From positions 1 through 35,733 of the forward strand of contig CAJXDY010000023.1 of NCBI GenBank assembly GCA_913052135.1: DNA of 35,733 bases, read 5' to 3'. Position numbers and translations under genes: made by a program. The notes below the pieces were generated by a model. That model ran no database searches and had not been told where the DNA came from. It saw nothing but the letters and a program-made list of their open reading frames with translations. The stretch comes from UBA8106 sp913052135 (GTDB lineage Bacteria; Acidobacteriota; Vicinamibacteria; Vicinamibacterales; UBA823). Shown here in pieces: positions 8,218 to 16,787 of this stretch. Numbering within the stretch: position 1 is the stretch's first letter; every line of letters starts with the position of its first letter.

Positions 8218-8270
8218 TGCCGGTCCTCCGAAGAGTCTTTCTGACTCAGTTGAGGCAAATCTGCTGACAT
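8211..8270 (-). CDS. Possible 19-residue upstream ORF overlapping the synthase start
   Basis: An ATG at 8270 with GAGGTG about seven bases upstream encodes MSADLPQLSQKDSSEDRQW. It terminates at a TAA (8211-8213) just beyond the ATG of the synthase gene at 8217, in a different frame. The arrangement would allow translational coupling. It has two Leu codons only, so it is not an obvious leucine attenuator peptide. It could be chance. Confidence 0.25.
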   Translation of the reverse strand: MSADLPQLSQKDSSEDRQW

Positions 8271-8359
8271 TACGGCACCTCAAGAAAAAACAAGAATCGC
8301 CAATGTTTGCGTCTAGTGCCGCAATCGAGATTTAGTTCACACCACGAAATGAGAACCGG

Positions 8360-8388
8360 ATTATATACTCATTCTTTAATTGAAGTTC
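8360..8388 (-). promoter_or_regulatory. Candidate sigma70-type promoter for the synthase-isomerase operon
   Basis: On the minus strand a perfect -10 hexamer TATAAT (8365-8360) follows a weak -35 GAACTT (8388-8383) by 17 bp. Transcription would begin near 8352, giving a leader of about 135 nt before the synthase ATG. The leader includes the small upstream ORF and a U-rich run. Confidence 0.45.
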
Positions 8389-8478
8389 TAGCCTCTTTGA
8401 TACGGAAGCTTCACAGCTGCTCCTAGTCCCCGAGGTCAGGAACCCAATCAGTCACATATTCCTGTATTCTGAGAAACG

Positions 8479-8982
8479 ATGGGTCAACCGCGCTACCCCC
8501 AAATCCGCTTATGTTTTGTTTGCATGGGCAACATCTGTCGATCGCCAACAGCTGAAGGTATTATGAAATCGTTACTTAATGCAGCAGGCTTCCATAGGCA
8601 GATTTCAGTCGATAGCGCAGGCATGGAGTCTTATCACGTTGACCAACGTGCGGATTCCCGTGCTTACGAAATGGCACGGACACGCGGTGTGGTCCTCGAC
8701 AGTCGTGCCCGTCAGTTCACAATCGACGATTTTGCACAGTTCGATTATGTCCTAACGATGGATCATGTGAATCGAGACGACTTGCTTGAGCTGGCGCCCG
8801 ACGAGTCTGCGCGAGAAAAAATCTTCCTGCTCCGATCATTTGATGCTTCAGCTCCACCCGAGGCTGAAGTCCCAGACCCCTATAGCGGCGGGCGAACGGG
8901 CTTTATAGAAGTTTTTGACCAGTGTGAACGAGCATGCCGGGGTCTTCTCACCTTGCTAGGCTCCGAGCACAACTTGTCTTGA
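8479..8982 (+). CDS. Low-molecular-weight phosphotyrosine-type phosphatase
   Basis: This 167-residue cytoplasmic phosphatase has the P-loop C-x5-R as CMGNICRS with nucleophile Cys15 and Arg21, and the general-acid motif DPY at 133-135, both at family-typical positions. Members dephosphorylate protein tyrosines. In several bacteria a member encoded beside a fructosamine-kinase homologue has been reported to act on ribulosamine 5-phosphates. Here the next gene is exactly such a kinase homologue, overlapping or abutting the stop, so a deglycation role is a good alternative to tyrosine signalling. The ATG at 8479 has only a weak GAGAAA upstream. Confidence 0.93.
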   Translation: MGQPRYPQIRLCFVCMGNICRSPTAEGIMKSLLNAAGFHRQISVDSAGMESYHVDQRADSRAYEMARTRGVVLDSRARQFTIDDFAQFDYVLTMDHVNRDDLLELAPDESAREKIFLLRSFDASAPPEAEVPDPYSGGRTGFIEVFDQCERACRGLLTLLGSEHNLS

Positions 8983-8990
8983 CGCGCATC

Positions 8991-9860
8991 ATGCTTCCTG
9001 ATGTACAGCGGAAAATCGAGACCGTCCTCGGTATGGGTATCGCCTCAACACAGCGTCTTCCTGGCGGCAGCATCAATGAAGCGTACTCCGCACACCTTGC
9101 TGATGGACGACCTCTTTTTATTAAAACGAATCCGCACGCTAACCCAAGAATGTTTACACGCGAAGCCCAGGGCTTGGCCTGGCTTGCACAACCTCGTGCC
9201 ATTACGATTCCCACAGTTATTGCCGTCAGCGATGAAACAAGTCAAGGACCACATTTTTTAGTGCTGGAATGGATCGCATCAGCCGAACGGTCGGTGAACT
9301 TCGACGAGCAACTAGGTGAACAATTAGCAACACTACATGCAAGTGTTCCTAACACCTTCGGTCTCGAGTACGACAATTTCATCGCTACACTTGAGCAAAG
9401 TAATACCCCGCACGAATCCTGGGCTGACTTTTACGTAACATGCCGGCTTGAGCCGCAGCTACAGCGAGCCGTAGACACCGCGGCGGCTCCGCGTGCCTGG
9501 ACCAATTCATTTGCAAGTCTGTTCTCTCGAATGGAAGACCTTGTGGGACCACCTGAACCTCCCGCAAGATTACACGGCGATCTTTGGAGCGGGAATTTAC
9601 ATACCGATACGCAAGGGAACCCTTGCCTCATCGACCCAGCAGTTTATGGCGGACATCGAGAAATCGATTTAGCAATGTTGAATCTTTTTGGCGATCCTAG
9701 ACCACGTTTCCTTTCAACCTACAATGCATGTTATCCCCTCGCGTCTGGTGCGGAAGAACGGGTCGCCCTGTATCAGTTATACCCATTACTGGTGCACGTT
9801 AATTTATTCGGTGGGCACTACGTTGGGTCAGTGGAACAGGCGCTAAAACAATACCTCTAA
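8991..9860 (+). CDS. Fructosamine/ketosamine-3-kinase family protein
   Basis: This 289-residue kinase of the APH-like fold phosphorylates ketosamine (Amadori) adducts on C3 so that they break down, freeing the amine. Evidence includes LPGGSINEAY (23-32), the Lys45 segment LFIK, FTREAQGL (55-62), the catalytic loop HGDLWSGN (195-202) and IDPAVYGGHREIDLAM (214-229), the last being the hallmark of the family. No good Shine-Dalgarno precedes ATG 8991. An in-frame TTG at 8979 overlaps the TGA of the phosphatase gene and would add four residues by stop-start coupling. Bacterial members often prefer ribulosamines or erythrulosamines. It ends 14 bp before the convergent transporter gene. Confidence 0.93.
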   Translation: MLPDVQRKIETVLGMGIASTQRLPGGSINEAYSAHLADGRPLFIKTNPHANPRMFTREAQGLAWLAQPRAITIPTVIAVSDETSQGPHFLVLEWIASAERSVNFDEQLGEQLATLHASVPNTFGLEYDNFIATLEQSNTPHESWADFYVTCRLEPQLQRAVDTAAAPRAWTNSFASLFSRMEDLVGPPEPPARLHGDLWSGNLHTDTQGNPCLIDPAVYGGHREIDLAMLNLFGDPRPRFLSTYNACYPLASGAEERVALYQLYPLLVHVNLFGGHYVGSVEQALKQYL

Positions 9861-9874
9861 CATAATCGTCTGAT

Positions 9875-10960
9875 TCAGGACCTATGCGTACAGATCTTCC
9901 ACACACCGACTGTTAAGACCGGAACGACGAAAACAATAATAAAACCCCACGTAACCGTTCCATACCCACGAGCAATCAAATCTGTTAATCCAACTTGCGC
10001 CGAACCAGCGCCGACCGCCACCATCGCGATTGCAATTAACGGACGTAAACGGGTGGGCATCTCGCTTCCACGCTCGGCATAGGTCGTCGCCAACCGTTCA
10101 TTGAAACCATGGACAAGTCCAATACCTGTTTCGACCAACGTACCAAACAGTACGACCTGAAACACGATCTGAAAGATGCGCGATCCGATCACTGTGAGTA
10201 GAAAATTCGCTGGCACAGTTTCGGACAGAATGGCCGGATACTGCCCTACCATGGCAAGATAGAACAGAAGGCCTGGCAGCATCGCAATCGGTCCTGTCAG
10301 TACGCCGGCACCAAAGGCTTCGGTCCGCGTCTTCACATGCCGCATGCAAAAAAGAATAGCGGGGATCATCTGCAGGTTATAACCGGCGTAACTCACACCA
10401 CCCACAAGCCAACCGGCCTCGATCTCGGAACTGCTGAGACCACTAGAGATCGCATCGCCAAAACTAGCCCAAGCCAAAACAAAGAACGCGCCGAAAACGG
10501 CATAGAGCATGAACGACCAACTCGCCAAGAAGCGTTCGATCGCCGGAGTCCCGCGAAGTGCAAGAAACCCAACAACAGACATCATCCCGATAACACCAAC
10601 CAGTGTCGGTGTGCCAAACGTTTCGCGTAAGATTGCACCGGCCGCGGCGGCAGTCACGGAAAGCACCAAAAAAGCTGTAAGAAAATAGAGTATCTCGTAC
10701 AAGAACCACCCACGACCTAGTAAGTGGATGAAGAACGTTCGGTAATCGTAACTTCGTGTCAGTCTGGCGAGTTCAAAACTTGAGGCTGCAACAGCGCTCC
10801 AAATGGCGGTCGCAACACCCATCGCGAGTAAACCAGTGAGAGGACCAAGATCAAGAAAAAACTCTACTAGCTCGCGACCCGTGCCATAGCCCCCGGCAAT
10901 CACCAGTGACTGGAAAATGAATCCCGGCAGTAGGTACTTCTGAAAAAATGTTGAATGCAC
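9875..10960 (-). CDS. YkvI-type membrane transporter
   Basis: This 361-residue integral membrane protein has about ten hydrophobic segments. The N-terminal FQSLVIAGGYGTGRELVEFF resembles the GG-x-x-S/TGxE signature of the YkvI family in the APC/LeuT-fold superfamily, and the overall length fits. Conserved small-residue stretches such as GGVSYAGYNLQMIP continue through the middle. Translation probably starts at GTG 10960 with GAGGT five bases upstream. It lies 29 bp after the 144-residue hypothetical gene, suggesting co-transcription. The substrate is unknown; an amino acid or similar small solute is a family-level guess. Confidence 0.8.
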   Translation of the reverse strand: MHSTFFQKYLLPGFIFQSLVIAGGYGTGRELVEFFLDLGPLTGLLAMGVATAIWSAVAASSFELARLTRSYDYRTFFIHLLGRGWFLYEILYFLTAFLVLSVTAAAAGAILRETFGTPTLVGVIGMMSVVGFLALRGTPAIERFLASWSFMLYAVFGAFFVLAWASFGDAISSGLSSSEIEAGWLVGGVSYAGYNLQMIPAILFCMRHVKTRTEAFGAGVLTGPIAMLPGLLFYLAMVGQYPAILSETVPANFLLTVIGSRIFQIVFQVVLFGTLVETGIGLVHGFNERLATTYAERGSEMPTRLRPLIAIAMVAVGAGSAQVGLTDLIARGYGTVTWGFIIVFVVPVLTVGVWKICTHRS

Positions 10961-10989
10961 GGCAACCTCACCGACCGACTTCTCGTCCT

Positions 10990-11424
10990 TTACTGCGACT
11001 CAAGCCGCGCTTTTACCATACGACTAAGAAACTCAAAAGTTCGCTTCCCGGCTTCTGTCTGAGTCGCCGCCCATTCCACATACTGGAATGCGGTGGGCGA
11101 TCCATTCTTTCTGATCTCTGCAAGGTGCGGTGCGATCTTGGCAAACACGAAAATCCCTTCGCCGTTATTCTCAACCCAGTAATCAGCATGAACAATACCG
11201 TGTTTAGCCATGCCATACACCATCTCCCAGTACGAGGTCACCTGGCGCCACGCTTCGTTCTGCTCATGCCCAGGGTCTCCGATAGCCTTGCAATCCTCGT
11301 AACTCTTTGGCCAGAAATTAGAATTAACCATGTCGCGTGAGGCACGCATTTTAGTCTCACGGCGCAGGTCATAAATTCGAAGCAAGAGGTCGGCATCCTG
11401 ATATGTGGGGTTCTGTTTAGACAT
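10990..11424 (-). CDS. Unrecognised 144-residue soluble protein
   Basis: I do not recognise a named family. The protein is mixed-charge and probably mostly helical. It opens with NPTYQDADLLLRIYDLRRE, has an aromatic middle (YWEMVYGMAKHGIVHADYW) and ends in a charged helix. It has no signal peptide or membrane segment. AGGAGA stands about nine bases before ATG 11424; a TTG at 11427 is an alternative start. Codon use and a good ribosome site support a real gene, and it sits 29 bp upstream of the YkvI-type transporter, so it may serve that protein. An overlapping 130-residue frame on the opposite strand is judged a shadow. Confidence 0.75.
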   Translation of the reverse strand: MSKQNPTYQDADLLLRIYDLRRETKMRASRDMVNSNFWPKSYEDCKAIGDPGHEQNEAWRQVTSYWEMVYGMAKHGIVHADYWVENNGEGIFVFAKIAPHLAEIRKNGSPTAFQYVEWAATQTEAGKRTFEFLSRMVKARLESQ

Positions 11425-11497
11425 CAATATTATTCTCCTGTGGTTTGTAATTGATTAATAACAACTAGCGGAATCGGTGGAAATGGCGAAGTACCGC

Positions 11498-12538
11498 CTA
11501 CAATTTATCGAGCTTCGCCTCAAGTTCGACGACTCGATCTTTGAGTTTCGCAAGATCGGTACGCCACTTCGGTAGACGCGACAGTGCCGCATACTGTGTC
11601 TTAAATTCCGTTAAGGGCCGAGCCGGAGTACCCCAGACGATCTGTTTTGGTTGGACTCGTTTTCCGGTCGGTACCCCGCCTTGTGCTCCGACGATCGCCC
11701 CTTCCATGATAGTTACATGGTCAGCCACACCCACTTGACCGGCCAGAGTGACATGATTCTCAAGGCGCGCGCTACCTGCAACACCCACCTGAGCCGATAA
11801 TGCGCAATGTTCGCCAATGAATACGTTGTGCGCAATTTGTGTCAGGTTGTCGATTTTCGTGCCCTGCTTGATGATTGTTGCATCGAGGGCTGCGCGATCA
11901 ATCACGACATTCGCGCCGATCTCTACATCGTCTTCGATTATCAGTCGACCGATCTGCGGAAATTTATGATGCATGCCGTCTTTCTGAACGTAACCAAAGC
12001 CATCACTACCAAGCACACTGCCAGCATGCACAATGATTTTGTCGCCAAGTGTCGTACCCGAATACACCGTGACGTTTGGATGGATGACGCATCCGGCACC
12101 AATCACACAGCCCTCTCCCACATATACTCCGGCACCAATGATCGTGCCTGAACCAATTGATACTTTGGGTTCTAGAACCGCACCCGCACCAACGCTCGCA
12201 TCATCAGGTAATGTCACGCCCACGGCGACAATAGCTGAAGTGTGCACACCGGCCGTAGGTCGGTGTTCCGGGTGAAAGAACCTCATCGCTTCAGCAAACG
12301 CCAGCTTTGGATGGTCCACTTGGAGCAGGGTTTTGAGGTCAGATGTGAAACCGGTGGGCACGATAAGACAACCAGCCGCTGAGGTCAAGGCCATCTCAGC
12401 ACGATCCTTCGATTCCACGAATGCGAGCGTCTCGTGTCTAGCGGATTTAAGTGACGCCACGTCACTAATAACAAATGACCCGTCACCGACGACAGTAGCA
12501 CCGATGTGCGCAGCAATTTCGTTGACTGTCTTCGTCAT
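11498..12538 (-). CDS. lpxD: UDP-3-O-(3-hydroxyacyl)glucosamine N-acyltransferase
   Basis: LpxD transfers a second 3-hydroxyacyl chain from ACP to the lipid A precursor, the third committed step of lipid A synthesis in the cytoplasm. The 346-residue protein has the uridine-binding N-domain (about 1-95), a long left-handed hexapeptide-repeat helix (about 98-300) and a charged C-terminal helix. The catalytic His is His237 in NLTQIAHNVFIG, and GSDGFGY at 177-183 is characteristic. ATG 12538 with GAGGG upstream was preferred to 12568. It supports an outer membrane containing lipid A. It is not beside bamA, skp, fabZ or lpxA, the usual partners. It lies 61 bp after the beta-lactamase-fold gene. 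Confidence 0.95.
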   Translation of the reverse strand: MTKTVNEIAAHIGATVVGDGSFVISDVASLKSARHETLAFVESKDRAEMALTSAAGCLIVPTGFTSDLKTLLQVDHPKLAFAEAMRFFHPEHRPTAGVHTSAIVAVGVTLPDDASVGAGAVLEPKVSIGSGTIIGAGVYVGEGCVIGAGCVIHPNVTVYSGTTLGDKIIVHAGSVLGSDGFGYVQKDGMHHKFPQIGRLIIEDDVEIGANVVIDRAALDATIIKQGTKIDNLTQIAHNVFIGEHCALSAQVGVAGSARLENHVTLAGQVGVADHVTIMEGAIVGAQGGVPTGKRVQPKQIVWGTPARPLTEFKTQYAALSRLPKWRTDLAKLKDRVVELEAKLDKL

Positions 12539-12599
12539 AGTCCGACCCTCTCTGAGCGTGTTCCGCACCCCGCTCGGGTGTCCCTACATTAATCAGTCT

Positions 12600-13790
12600 T
12601 CAGTGCACCCCACCAGCCTGGGGACCACTCGTGGTGTTGGATGTAATTGATTCGATAATCTGCTTATAAAATTCATTTGAGGGGCGGCCCTGATGCCACC
12701 GCCACACCACTACCAGATCATGCTCTGGATCAATCCAAACCGTGTTTGAACCGTGTCCACTGGCGCGATAGGCCGAACGAGGTGCATCGGGCCAAGCTTT
12801 ACCCTCTGTGTTGAGCCACCACAGGTAACCATAATCTGGACCAACGTCACCGCGAGTCGTCGCCGCCTCGATCCACTCCGTTGAAACCAGTTGCTCACCG
12901 TTCCACATTCCATTTCGCAAGAAAAGTAATCCGAAGCGTGCGTGGTCGAACGAGTTGATCCAAATCCCACCACCCCAACGTGTCCCACCAGTCACCGACT
13001 TCATAGTTTGTCCATCTAGAGTAATGTCTGAATTTCTGTAACCGTGGTAAGACCAAGCATCTGAGGCGCCAATTGGCTCCATAATTTCGTCATGAAGCAC
13101 TACGGGCAGTGGCTTTTTGAAAAGTCGCAACAAAGAGAGGGCCAAGCGATTAATGCGCACGTCGTTGTACTCGTAATAGTTACCAGGGGCCTCTAACTCA
13201 CGAGGCTGGCGCTCCGCTGATCCAAACTCAACGCTTCCAATAAAATCATGCCGGCGATCCCATAAAGTTCCCTCCCACTCGGTGGTCTGCTGCAAATGGT
13301 GGTGCCAGGTCACTTGTGCATTATGAGTCGAATCGTAACCTCCATCCTTGATGTACTTACCAACCGGATCATGCACGTTATCAATCAGCCCTTGATCAAC
13401 CGCCAGCCCAGCAATCGTCGATAGATAACTCTTGGCTGCGCTATAAGTGGGATCAACTTTGGTCGTCTCACCAAATTCCGCCACGATATAACCGTGGCGA
13501 AGGACAAGACCGTTGGTGTGGGCGCGTCGTTTTGGTAGCGGACCAAGCGGTTCACCGAAAATTCGCTCCTGATCGGAAAAGTCCATTGGCTTGTTTGTTT
13601 CCTGAGTCATAGCAAATTCCACGGCCTTAGCAAGCAGTGCCGCGTCCATACCAACCGCCCCAGGTGGTTTCCGTTCCCACGAACCTGCCGGTGGATAGTA
13701 GGGCTGTGACTGGGCCCACACGACACCCTGCACCAATAAACAGGAGACAACCGTAAGAAAACAACTGGCAATAAAACGTTTTGTCTTCAT
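12600..13790 (-). CDS. Secreted beta-lactamase-fold serine hydrolase
   Basis: This 396-residue class C/penicillin-binding-type serine hydrolase has a clear signal peptide, MKTKRFIASC through about residue 26, cleaved near VWA-Q. The S-x-x-K motif is S117-A-A-K120. The Y-x-N element appears as Y208-N-D, and the C-terminal box is probably SGHGSNTVWID. Relatives include esterases, D-aminopeptidases and peptidoglycan-directed enzymes, so true beta-lactam resistance should not be inferred. GAAGGGA lies before ATG 13790. The gene starts a minus-strand run with lpxD and is divergent from the alpha/beta hydrolase across 157 bp. Confidence 0.88.
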   Translation of the reverse strand: MKTKRFIASCFLTVVSCLLVQGVVWAQSQPYYPPAGSWERKPPGAVGMDAALLAKAVEFAMTQETNKPMDFSDQERIFGEPLGPLPKRRAHTNGLVLRHGYIVAEFGETTKVDPTYSAAKSYLSTIAGLAVDQGLIDNVHDPVGKYIKDGGYDSTHNAQVTWHHHLQQTTEWEGTLWDRRHDFIGSVEFGSAERQPRELEAPGNYYEYNDVRINRLALSLLRLFKKPLPVVLHDEIMEPIGASDAWSYHGYRNSDITLDGQTMKSVTGGTRWGGGIWINSFDHARFGLLFLRNGMWNGEQLVSTEWIEAATTRGDVGPDYGYLWWLNTEGKAWPDAPRSAYRASGHGSNTVWIDPEHDLVVVWRWHQGRPSNEFYKQIIESITSNTTSGPQAGGVH

Positions 13791-13947
13791 AGCAACTTTT
13801 CCCTTCTAGGTGTAATCGCTCGCTAAGCACAGTTTACTGCAGAGTTCCTTAACACCGACATACCTAAGAATCCCATGCGAAATTCGCCCTGCGAGATATA
13901 GTATTCCAGTGGAAATAATGGATGACCCCAACACTAGGAAGCGCATT

Positions 13948-15942
13948 ATGCGAGTAACACTTGCTACAACAGTCCTCTGGTTAATTGTCGCAACCAGTAT
14001 GGCGGAAGCCCGCCTAGTCAGCTTACGTATTGAACGTCGTGAAATCGTCGCGAACGGTAAAGCGTTTGGCTTAGCTGGTCCCTACGAAAAGCTCATCGGT
14101 ATAGCTGAATTCCGTTTAGATCCTGATCAACCACAGAATCAGATCATTGTCGACTTACCTCTGGCACCAAGAAATGTTGATGGGGACGTCGAGTTCAGTG
14201 CAGAGTTCTACCTCCTTAAACCTGTCGACCCGACTCGTGGTAACGGCCGGCTATTTTACGAAGTGGGCAATCGAGGTAGTAAGCGAATCCTGCGTACATT
14301 TCAGAAAGCTCCGCGCTCCTCAGATCCAATGACGGTGGAAGAGTTTGGTGATGGTTCACTAATGCGTGAAGGGTTTTCGTTACTCTGGATGGGTTGGCAG
14401 TGGGACGTACCCGAAGGACGGATGCGAATGACCATGCCGATCGCAACCGATGGCGACGAGACCATTACCGGCTTGGTCCGTGGTAACTTCGTCGGCCCCA
14501 GGACCGAGACGGCCCTCCTCGCAGACCGAGGACATCAAGCTTATTCTGTGATCGATCCCGAAAGTGATGAGCATGTGATGACCGTTCGAAACCTCTCGAC
14601 CGACCCGCCCGAGATCATACCGCGTGCCCGTTGGCGATTTACCGAACCGGGTGTTGTCGCACTCGATGGCGGATTTGAGCCTGGTCGAATTTATGATGTG
14701 GTCTATCTCAGTCAAAATCCACGCGTTGTAGGCACTGGCCTTGCCGGCACACGGGATATTGTGAGTTTCTTCAAGTACGACACGAGTGAAGCAAACCCAT
14801 TACCCGGTATTAACTATGCACTTGCCTGGGGTGTGTCACAGAGCGGCCGCTTTTTGAGACATTTCGTGTATCAAGGCTTCAATGAAAACGAGGATGGTCA
14901 TCAAGTTTTTGACGGCGTCTTCGATCAGGTCGGCGGTGCAGGTCGGGGTTCATTTAACCATCGATTTGGGCAAGCCTCTCGGGATGCACTGCAGCACTTT
15001 AATTTTCTTTACCCAGTCGACATGTTTCCGTTTACTGACGCGACGACTACTGACCCTGTAACAGGCCAAAGTGACGGTCTACTGCGGCAAGCCGATGCAA
15101 CTGGCACCACGCCGAAAGTGTTTCACGTGTTAACGAACTCGGAGTACTTCAACCGCGCCGGTTCCCTCACTCATACAGACGTGACGGGTTCGCGTGATAT
15201 CGATCCGGCGGCCACAAGCCGAATATACTTTCTTGCCTCAGCACCACACATCCTTGGACGTTTTCCACCACAACCGAACTCGAATGAAGTGTTTCTCGGT
15301 CAAGCACCAATGAATATTCTGGCCTACACACCTGTGATACGTGCTTTGTTCAAAGCGCTTGATGCGTGGATCGTTGAAAAACAGGAGCCGCCACCGAGTC
15401 TCTACCCTCGCATTGATGCTGGGACTCTCGTGTCACCTGCGGACGCGGGGTGGCCTGATCTACCTAATGTCAGTCTGCCGAGGGAACCGCTAACAGCGCT
15501 CCGTCTCGATTTCGGTCCCAACTGGCATCGAGGCATCGTCACACATGAGCCACCCAGAATTGGCGCACCCTTCATCCAACTTGTGCCGGCCGTCGACAGT
15601 GATGGGAATGATCGTGCCGGTATCCGGATGCCCGAACTAGTGGTACCGCTGGCCACCCAAACTGGATGGAACTACCGGCACGAGAGTATTGGCGCTGCCG
15701 ATCGTCTGTCGAGTGAAATTGGTTCTTACTTCGTGTTTGCACGTACGAAAGCAGAACGCGAGAATTCTGGAGATCCACGACTATCAATTGAAGAGCGCTA
15801 CCGAAACAAGCACGATTATGTCGGACGAATTACTCAAGCCGCACTCGATCTGGCAAACAAGCGTTATCTGCTAGCCGCCGACTTACCGGAGATCATTAAT
15901 CAGGCTGGTATACATTATGATTGGGTGATAGGAAAACACTAA
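13948..15942 (+). CDS. Secreted alpha/beta-hydrolase-domain protein
   Basis: This 664-residue protein has a signal peptide (MRVTLATTVL through about residue 21). It resembles the large Abhydrolase_10-type family common in Acidobacteria and alphaproteobacteria, with conserved GNRGSKRIL, LWMGWQWDVP and a nucleophile-elbow-like GVSQSGRFLR at about 295-304. The natural substrate is unknown. An ester or lactone hydrolase is likely. The longest frame starts at 13909, but AGGAAG at 13936-13941 sits six bases before ATG 13948, and the leader begins there. The ACT-domain gene follows at 26 bp. Confidence 0.85.
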   Translation: MRVTLATTVLWLIVATSMAEARLVSLRIERREIVANGKAFGLAGPYEKLIGIAEFRLDPDQPQNQIIVDLPLAPRNVDGDVEFSAEFYLLKPVDPTRGNGRLFYEVGNRGSKRILRTFQKAPRSSDPMTVEEFGDGSLMREGFSLLWMGWQWDVPEGRMRMTMPIATDGDETITGLVRGNFVGPRTETALLADRGHQAYSVIDPESDEHVMTVRNLSTDPPEIIPRARWRFTEPGVVALDGGFEPGRIYDVVYLSQNPRVVGTGLAGTRDIVSFFKYDTSEANPLPGINYALAWGVSQSGRFLRHFVYQGFNENEDGHQVFDGVFDQVGGAGRGSFNHRFGQASRDALQHFNFLYPVDMFPFTDATTTDPVTGQSDGLLRQADATGTTPKVFHVLTNSEYFNRAGSLTHTDVTGSRDIDPAATSRIYFLASAPHILGRFPPQPNSNEVFLGQAPMNILAYTPVIRALFKALDAWIVEKQEPPPSLYPRIDAGTLVSPADAGWPDLPNVSLPREPLTALRLDFGPNWHRGIVTHEPPRIGAPFIQLVPAVDSDGNDRAGIRMPELVVPLATQTGWNYRHESIGAADRLSSEIGSYFVFARTKAERENSGDPRLSIEERYRNKHDYVGRITQAALDLANKRYLLAADLPEIINQAGIHYDWVIGKH

Positions 15943-15968
15943 CTATCTTGTGAGAGACAGGAATTTCC

Positions 15969-16625
15969 ATGTCGGTTGAACTCGCAGTCCTCATCACCGT
16001 AGCGGACCAGCCTGGCGCACTGAACCAAGTGACCGAGGTTTTCGCAAAAGAGAAGGTCAACGTTACCTCGCTGGAGGTCGTGCCCCATTCAGATGAATTA
16101 CGTCAATTATCGGTAGAATTTACCACCGACAAACTTCTGGAAACTATCAAGAAGTCTCTTGAATCCCTATCCGTTGTGCACTCAGTTGAAATGGCCTCGT
16201 CGTCGTCGGCAATTTACGGAAAGCGCATCATCATCATGGGTGCCGGCGCTCAAGTTGGCCAAGTCGCTGTCGGCGCTATCTCGGAAGCTGATCGGCACAA
16301 TATCCGTGGTGAACGGATATCGGTTGATACGATTCCGCTAATTGGAGAGAAGGAATTGAGCGCCGCGATTAGGGCTGTCGTGCGTCTGCCTCGCGTGCAC
16401 CTGATTGTGCTGGCTGGCGCAATTATGGGAGGCGACATTACCGAGGCAGTCAAGGAAATCCGTAAGCACAACGTTAAGGTCGTCTCGTTGAATATGGCTG
16501 GCAGTGTACCCGACGTCGTGGATTTAGTTGTAAGCGACCCAGTGCAAGCGGGCATTATGGCGGTGATGGCTATTGCCGACACCGCACAGTTCGATATTCT
16601 GCGCCAGCAAAAACGACGTTACTAG
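15969..16625 (+). CDS. ACT-domain protein with C-terminal DUF5612-like domain
   Basis: This 218-residue cytoplasmic protein has an N-terminal ACT domain at about 1-78 (VADQPGALNQVTEVFAKEKV), which usually binds amino acids. The C-terminal Rossmann-like domain at about 84-218 contains GAGAQVGQVAVGAISEADRH and the strongly conserved-looking RGERISVDTIP. This second domain matches what I remember as DUF5612, known mostly from methanogenic archaea. The biochemical role is not established. A regulatory or amino-acid-sensing role is likely from the ACT half. AGGAA precedes ATG 15969. It lies 26 bp after the alpha/beta hydrolase and is probably co-transcribed. Confidence 0.85.
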   Translation: MSVELAVLITVADQPGALNQVTEVFAKEKVNVTSLEVVPHSDELRQLSVEFTTDKLLETIKKSLESLSVVHSVEMASSSSAIYGKRIIIMGAGAQVGQVAVGAISEADRHNIRGERISVDTIPLIGEKELSAAIRAVVRLPRVHLIVLAGAIMGGDITEAVKEIRKHNVKVVSLNMAGSVPDVVDLVVSDPVQAGIMAVMAIADTAQFDILRQQKRRY

Positions 16626-16787
16626 AATAATCAACCTTTCACGCCGTCTATCTTCGAGTTCCTTTTCCAAGAAGATCTCGGCAATAGCGAGGCGATGCTG
16701 GAGTGAAGCGAATGGTCCTCAGTTGGCACCCAAAACCGCTGACATTTTTCACTAGCGTCTCACCAGGATCGGGTTGAAAATTAAGGC

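Noticed and set aside
8281..8352. Leucine attenuator in the synthase leader
   Set aside because: A TTGCG/CGCAA stem and a U-run exist, but they are about 13 nt apart and the small ORF is not Leu-rich, so no classical attenuator is supported.
10948..11340. 130-codon plus-strand frame
   Set aside because: Antisense to the unknown 144-residue gene, which has the better ribosome site and operon spacing. The plus product looks random (Arg, Pro and His rich).
12600..13790. Beta-lactamase as an antibiotic resistance gene
   Set aside because: The S-x-x-K fold is shared by many esterases and peptidases, the Y-x-N motif is altered, and no resistance context or regulator is present.
16626..16787. Remnant of a kinase domain before the TolB propeller
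   Set aside because: The in-frame upstream translation reaches a stop near 16704 and shows no kinase motifs. Other frames also lack them.
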